NCBI RefSeq assembly: GCF_036199905.1
Contig: NZ_CP108109.1
Location: 3,829,501-3,893,500, forward strand
Reading direction: 5' to 3'
Origin: Streptomyces sp. NBC_00223
Lineage (GTDB): Bacteria > Actinomycetota > Actinomycetes > Streptomycetales > Streptomycetaceae
Length of the DNA: 64,000 nucleotides
Shown here: positions 60,337 to 64,000 of the stretch, piece by piece
Numbering within the stretch: position 1 is the first letter of the stretch
Layout: each line of letters opens with the position of its first letter
Made by a program: the position numbers and the translations under genes
Notes under the pieces: model-generated
What the model saw: the letters and a program-made list of their open reading frames with translations, nothing else
What the model was told of the DNA's origin: nothing
Databases searched by the model: none

Positions 60337-60963
60337 GTGGACACGGTCCGGCAGGTCGAGGCCCGGTGTGAGCGTCCCGGGCCGGTCGAGCGGGTCTGGT
60401 ACGCCGCCTACGGCACGAACACGCACTCCGAGCGGCTGCGCTGCTATCTCGCCGGCGGACGCCCGCCCGGCGCCTCCGTGACGTATCCCGGCTGCCGGGA
60501 CGGCAGTCCGCCGCTGCGGTCGGTGGCGGTGGAACTGCCGGGCACGGTCTACTTCGCCACCGAGTCGCCCGTGTGGAACGGCGGCCGGGCCTTCTACGAC
60601 CCGGACGCGCCCGGCCGGGTCTGGGCGCGGGCGCACCTTCTGACGGTGGGCCAGTTCTCGGACATCGCCGCGCAGGAGATGTACGCGCCGCCGGGCCGTG
60701 ACCTCGACCTGACCGGGGTCCTGCGCGACGGCCGGGACCGGCTCGGCCCGGGGCGCTACGAGACGCTGGTCCACCCCGGCCGGCTCGACGGCTTCCCGGT
60801 GCTCACCTTCACCGCTCCCTGGCGGATGGCCGACGTCCCGCTCGTCCCGCCGTCCGCGCCCTACCTCGGCCACCTGGCGGCGGGTCTGCGCGAGGCGGAC
60901 GCCTGGCCGGAAAACGCCCTCGCCGGCTACCTCTCCGGCCTCCCGGGCGTCACCGCGAGCTGA
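60337..60963 (+). CDS. Gamma-glutamylcyclotransferase-like protein
   Basis: A 208-aa soluble protein. VWYAAYGTNTHSERLRCYLA near the N-terminus is the Y-G-S/T-N motif of the GGCT/AIG2-like fold, and GRVWARAHLLTVGQFSDIAA fits the later strand-helix. The central acidic catalytic residue expected of true gamma-glutamylcyclotransferases is not obvious. Some related proteins carry the misleading label histone deacetylase. GTG 60337. Confidence 0.65.
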   Translation: MDTVRQVEARCERPGPVERVWYAAYGTNTHSERLRCYLAGGRPPGASVTYPGCRDGSPPLRSVAVELPGTVYFATESPVWNGGRAFYDPDAPGRVWARAHLLTVGQFSDIAAQEMYAPPGRDLDLTGVLRDGRDRLGPGRYETLVHPGRLDGFPVLTFTAPWRMADVPLVPPSAPYLGHLAAGLREADAWPENALAGYLSGLPGVTAS

Positions 60964-61153
60964 CCGCCGCGGCGGCGCCTCGCCGTCCCGCCCCAGGCGG
61001 CGGCGGGGCTCGGCACCATGGACTCGAAGCTTCATCGTTTTAGCTCATGATTAGGCCACGCCGCCGCCTCGTTGGGCCGTCCGGTGGATAGACTTCATCG
61101 ATTGCACACTTGTGACCGCTGGTGCGGAGTCGCGGCTGGGGAGGACAAGGAGC

Positions 61154-61318
61154 ATGGCACAGGCGAGGAAGATCACCATGTACATCGTGGTGGCCTTCGT
61201 GCTCTACACGATCATCGACCAGCCCGCCCGGGCCGCCGATCTCGTTCAGGTAGGGTTCGAAGGTATATCGAACGCGGCCAAGAGCGTCGGGAAGTTCATG
61301 CACGATCTGGCCAACTGA
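61154..61318 (+). CDS. 54-aa membrane protein
   Basis: A short protein with one helix (MYIVVAFVLYTIIDQPARAA, about 9-28) and an amphipathic end (GFEGISNAAKSVGKFMHDLA). AAGGAG is correctly spaced before ATG 61154. It is 29 nt upstream of the Dabb gene and probably cotranscribed with it. Unknown role. Confidence 0.75.
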   Translation: MAQARKITMYIVVAFVLYTIIDQPARAADLVQVGFEGISNAAKSVGKFMHDLAN

Positions 61319-61347
61319 GCGGCGCTGAGCGGGCAAGGAGTTCCCCC

Positions 61348-61641
61348 ATGATCCGGCACCTGGTGCTGTTCAAGCTCAACGAGGGCGTCCGGCGGGACGA
61401 GCCGCGCGTGGTGGCCGGCGGCCGCGCCTTCGCCGAACTCGGCGCCCAGATCCCCGATCTGGCCTCCTGGGAGTGCGGCTGGAACGTCTCCGACCGGCCG
61501 ATCGCGTACGACTTCGCCATCAACTCCTCCGCCGCGGACGCGGACGCGCTGCGGCGCTACCTCGAACACCCCGCCCACCAGGCCGCGGTCGCGTCCTGGA
61601 AGGAATTCGCCACCTGGGTGATCGCCGACTACGAGATCTGA
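61348..61641 (+). CDS. Dabb (stress-responsive A/B barrel) protein
   Basis: A 97-aa ferredoxin-like alpha/beta-barrel protein: MIRHLVLFKLNEGV, FAELGAQIPDLASWECGWNV, YDFAINSSAADADALRRYLE, HPAHQAAVASW. This is the Dabb pattern with the conserved HPxH. Members form dimers; the ligand is unknown. AAGGAG before ATG 61348. Confidence 0.88.
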   Translation: MIRHLVLFKLNEGVRRDEPRVVAGGRAFAELGAQIPDLASWECGWNVSDRPIAYDFAINSSAADADALRRYLEHPAHQAAVASWKEFATWVIADYEI

Positions 61642-61882
61642 GGCCACGGGACGCCGTATCGCGTTCGCACCTCACCCGTACGGCTCTGCTCGGCACCCCC
61701 ACGGCACCGCCCGGCGCCCGGCGCTCCACCCTGCTCCGCGCCTGACATCACGCCCGGCATTTCCCCTGCCGTCACACCCCCGTTCGTACAACACGGCAAT
61801 ATGCGGTGCTTGCACAAAGCACACATGAATTGTGATGCTATGACCGCTTTTGACGGATGTGTGGACCGATGAGGGGTGTGGT

Positions 61883-62710
61883 GTGCCGGTGTCGGCCCGT
61901 ACGGCGTCAACAACGTATCCGCGCCGCAGAACGCGGACGCCCAGCGCCAACGCGATGGACGCGCGCGCCCTCACCCAGGTGCTCTTCGAGCAGATCACCG
62001 GGCTGGAGCCCGGCACCCCCGAGCACACCCGCGTACGGGCCGCGCTGATCGAGGTGAACCTGCCGCTGGTGCGCTACGCCGCCGCCCGGTTCAGAAGCCG
62101 CAACGAGCCCATGGAGGACGTCGTCCAGGTCGGCACGATCGGTCTGATCAACGCGATCGACCGGTTCGACCCGGAGCGCGGGGTGCAGTTCCCGACCTTC
62201 GCGATGCCCACCGTGGTCGGTGAGATCAAACGTTACTTCAGGGACAACGTGCGGACCGTCCACGTACCGCGCCGGCTGCACGAGCTGTGGGTCCAGGTCA
62301 GCGGCGCCATCGAGGATCTGACGGTGCTGCACGGCCGTTCCCCCACCACCGCCGAGATCGCCGAGCGGCTGAAACTCGCCGAGGAGGAGGTGCTGGCCTG
62401 CCTGGAGGCGGGCCGCGCCTACCACGCCACCTCGCTGGAGGCCGCCCAGGAGGGCGACGGCGCCCCCGGCCTGCTCGACCGGCTCGGCTACGAGGACCCG
62501 GCGCTGTCCGGCGTCGAGCACCGCGACCTCGTCCGTCACCTTCTGGTGCAGCTCCCCGAGCGCGAGCGGCGGATTCTGCTGCTGCGCTATTTCGGCAACC
62601 TGACGCAGTCCCAGATCAGCGCGGAACTGGGGGTTTCGCAGATGCACGTCTCCCGGCTGCTCTCCCGCAGCTTCGCCCGACTGCGGTCCGCAAACCAGAT
62701 CGAAGCGTAA
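61883..62710 (+). CDS. SigB/SigF-family RNA polymerase sigma factor (first)
   Basis: 275 aa from GTG 61883, which follows GAGGGG; upstream in-frame TTG 61850 and GTG 61859 are possible. Region 2 is [59 protein letters not shown]. Region 3 is [20 protein letters not shown]. Region 4 is [31 protein letters not shown]. It is a group 3 (SigB/F/G-type) sigma factor controlling stress or sporulation genes. It lies 166 nt upstream of a close paralogue. Such factors are usually held by an anti-sigma partner, which is not encoded next to it. Confidence 0.93.
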   Translation: MPVSARTASTTYPRRRTRTPSANAMDARALTQVLFEQITGLEPGTPEHTRVRAALIEVNLPLVRYAAARFRSRNEPMEDVVQVGTIGLINAIDRFDPERGVQFPTFAMPTVVGEIKRYFRDNVRTVHVPRRLHELWVQVSGAIEDLTVLHGRSPTTAEIAERLKLAEEEVLACLEAGRAYHATSLEAAQEGDGAPGLLDRLGYEDPALSGVEHRDLVRHLLVQLPERERRILLLRYFGNLTQSQISAELGVSQMHVSRLLSRSFARLRSANQIEA

Positions 62711-62794
62711 CCCAACGGGATTAAGCCACCTGCGCAGATATGTCGACTTGGCGCTACAGCGTGTTGCCGACATGTGACATTCTGCGGATACCGC

Positions 62795-62820
62795 GTTTGT
62801 CGAGGGCGCGCCTCCGGTAT
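62795..62820 (+). promoter_or_regulatory. SigB-type promoter before the second sigma gene
   Basis: GTTT (62795-62798), 16 nt, CGGTAT (62815-62820) is one base from the GTTT-N14-16-GGGTAT consensus of streptomycete SigB-type factors. It stands 57 nt before ATG 62877 and suggests control by one of the neighbouring or another SigB-type factor. Confidence 0.5.
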
Positions 62821-62876
62821 TCCAGAGGAGGAACAACGTCGCTCGCGACACCCGTCCGCGACCTCAAGGGGGTGGC

Positions 62877-63716
62877 ATGTCCGTACAGGTGGGCAGTCCC
62901 AAGGTGCTCCGCTCCGACGCGGCCGCACCGCATGATGCTCTTCACGGCGAGGCCATCGACACCCGTACGCTGTCCCGTTCGCTGTTCCTGCGACTCGCGG
63001 AACTGCCGATGGACAGCCCGGAACGCACCTATGTACGCGACACGCTGATCGAGCTCAACCTGCCGCTGGTGCGGTACGCGGCGGCCCGGTTCCGCAGTCG
63101 CAACGAGCCGATGGAGGACATCGTCCAGGTCGGCACGATCGGCCTGATCAAGGCGATCGACCGCTTCGACTGCGAACGCGGCGTGGAGTTCCCGACGTTC
63201 GCGATGCCCACCATCGTCGGCGAGGTGAAGCGGTTCTTCCGGGACACCTCGTGGTCGGTACGGGTCCCGCGCCGCCTCCAGGAGCTGCGGCTCGCGCTGA
63301 CCAAGGCGAGCGACGAGCTGGCGCAGCGGCTCGACCGCTCCCCGACCGTGGCCGAACTCGCGGTCTGCCTCGGCGTGTCCGAGGAGGACGTGGTCGACGG
63401 TCTCGCGGTGGGCAACGCCTACACCGCGAGCTCGCTCGACTCCCCGCCGCCCGAGGACGACGGCGGCGAGGGCACCCTGGCCGACCGGCTCGGCTACGAG
63501 GACTCCGCTCTGGAGGGGGTGGAGTACCGCGAGTCGCTCAAGCCGCTGCTGGCCCAACTGCCGCCGCGTGAACGTCAGATCATCATGCTGCGATTCTTCG
63601 CGAACATGACCCAGTCGCAGATCGGCGACGAGGTCGGCATCTCGCAGATGCATGTGTCACGGCTGCTGACCCGCACCCTGGCACAGCTGCGCGAGGGCCT
63701 GACCGCGGAGGCGTAG
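62877..63716 (+). CDS. SigB/SigF-family RNA polymerase sigma factor (second)
   Basis: A 279-aa paralogue of the preceding sigma factor with the same region 2 ([60 protein letters not shown]), region 3 (LDRSPTVAELAVCLGVSEED) and region 4 ([38 protein letters not shown]). The two differ mainly at the N-terminus and in region 3. AAGGGGG before ATG 62877. A SigB-type promoter lies upstream. Confidence 0.94.
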   Translation: MSVQVGSPKVLRSDAAAPHDALHGEAIDTRTLSRSLFLRLAELPMDSPERTYVRDTLIELNLPLVRYAAARFRSRNEPMEDIVQVGTIGLIKAIDRFDCERGVEFPTFAMPTIVGEVKRFFRDTSWSVRVPRRLQELRLALTKASDELAQRLDRSPTVAELAVCLGVSEEDVVDGLAVGNAYTASSLDSPPPEDDGGEGTLADRLGYEDSALEGVEYRESLKPLLAQLPPRERQIIMLRFFANMTQSQIGDEVGISQMHVSRLLTRTLAQLREGLTAEA

Positions 63717-63768
63717 GAAGGGACGGAGTGGTCGCCGATCCGCCGCCCACGGCGTGATGTGCCACCTC

Positions 63769-63791
63769 GTGACGTCGGTCGGCGACGTCAC
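63769..63791. terminator. Bidirectional hairpin
   Basis: The 9-bp perfect stem GTGACGTCG / CGACGTCAC has a 5-nt loop. It lies between convergent stop codons at 63716 and 63828. Confidence 0.75.
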
Positions 63792-63827
63792 GTCATGACA
63801 CCTCAGGGCGGGACCTCATGGCGAGCG

Positions 63828-64000
63828 TCAGCGCATGGCGAGCGCGACCACTCCGATCACGACGACCAGGGCCACCACGACACCGATCACCAGTCCGGCC
63901 TTGCTGCGGCCCTGCGCCCGCTGCACCTGGGCGGCGGGCGGCTCCTCGTCGACGAAGGCGCGGAACATCTGTGTGCTGCCGGCCGGGTCGTAGTTGTTCT
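63828..64000 (-). CDS. C-terminal end of a single-pass membrane protein
   Basis: The right edge of the window cuts this gene. The visible last 57 residues are NNYDPAGSTQMFRAFVDEEP, a Gln/Arg-rich stretch (AQVQRAQGRSKAG) and a C-terminal helix (LVIGVVVALVVVIGVVALAM) that ends one residue before the stop. It is a tail-anchored-type arrangement with the N-terminal part in the cytoplasm. Function unknown. Confidence 0.65.
   Translation of the reverse strand, partial: NNYDPAGSTQMFRAFVDEEPPAAQVQRAQGRSKAGLVIGVVVALVVVIGVVALAMR

Noticed and set aside
60337-60963. Histone deacetylase
   Set aside because: Similar proteins may carry this label, but no deacetylase metal-binding residues (HDxD, DxxxxH) are seen; the N-terminal YGTN motif fits the GGCT-like fold.

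Overview
The window looks like chromosomal DNA of a Streptomyces or close relative. It is strongly G+C-rich, uses many GTG starts and GTGA/ATGA stop-start overlaps, and carries family markers typical of streptomycetes: rodlins, chaplins, the melC tyrosinase pair, SigB-type sigma factors, and DUF5994-type and LytR_C proteins. All functions below come from reading the translated sequence; no database search was run.

Layout. 1-8.0 kb: the end of a carbohydrate-binding protein, a non-coding stretch with a 117-bp tandem repeat, two membrane proteins, a secreted GH16 beta-glucanase with two CBM32-like modules behind a LacI/CebR-like operator, and an intact IS30-family element. 8.0-11.1 kb: a cold-shock group (cspA with a long leader, DEAD-box RNA helicase), a MerR-like regulator and a CsbD-like protein. 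11.1-21.7 kb: the most interesting part, a cobalamin-controlled locus. Two cobalamin riboswitches lie back to back and drive (i) leftwards, a secreted protein with the domain order of animal transcobalamin/intrinsic factor, and (ii) rightwards, a five-gene coupled operon: a 1230-aa secreted protein with three alpha/alpha-toroid domains and an LAXTG cell-wall sorting signal, a membrane-tethered beta-domain protein on a Gly-Ser stalk, and an ECF transporter (T protein, fused double ATPase, S component). Together these could form a surface capture-and-import route for cobalamin or another corrinoid.

21.7-33.2 kb: a dispersed-repeat patch, gdh-like/zwf carbon metabolism genes, a small K+ channel with a His/Glu-rich tail, metE, an ECF sigma factor with its partner, and a rodlin-chaplin cluster for the hydrophobic aerial coat. 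33.6-44.1 kb: an eight-gene, fully translationally coupled exopolysaccharide locus (glycosyltransferases, priming sugar transferase, O-antigen-ligase-type polymerase, MurJ-type flippase, deacetylase, Wzz-like protein, GNAT protein). A divergent-side GH26 glycanase lies just beyond it, followed by melC1-melC2 and another chaplin.

48.7-64.0 kb: mostly conserved actinomycete genes. They include a beta-propeller lipoprotein, a PAS-GAF-SpoIIE phosphatase, a compact four-gene operon with two DUF5994-like paralogues, a LytR_C protein, upp, tadA with its partner, tRNA-Ser(CGA), two tandem SigB/F-type sigma factors, and a truncated membrane protein at the right edge. Three genes here (56546, 56864, 58411) have a -10 hexamer exactly placed for leaderless transcription.
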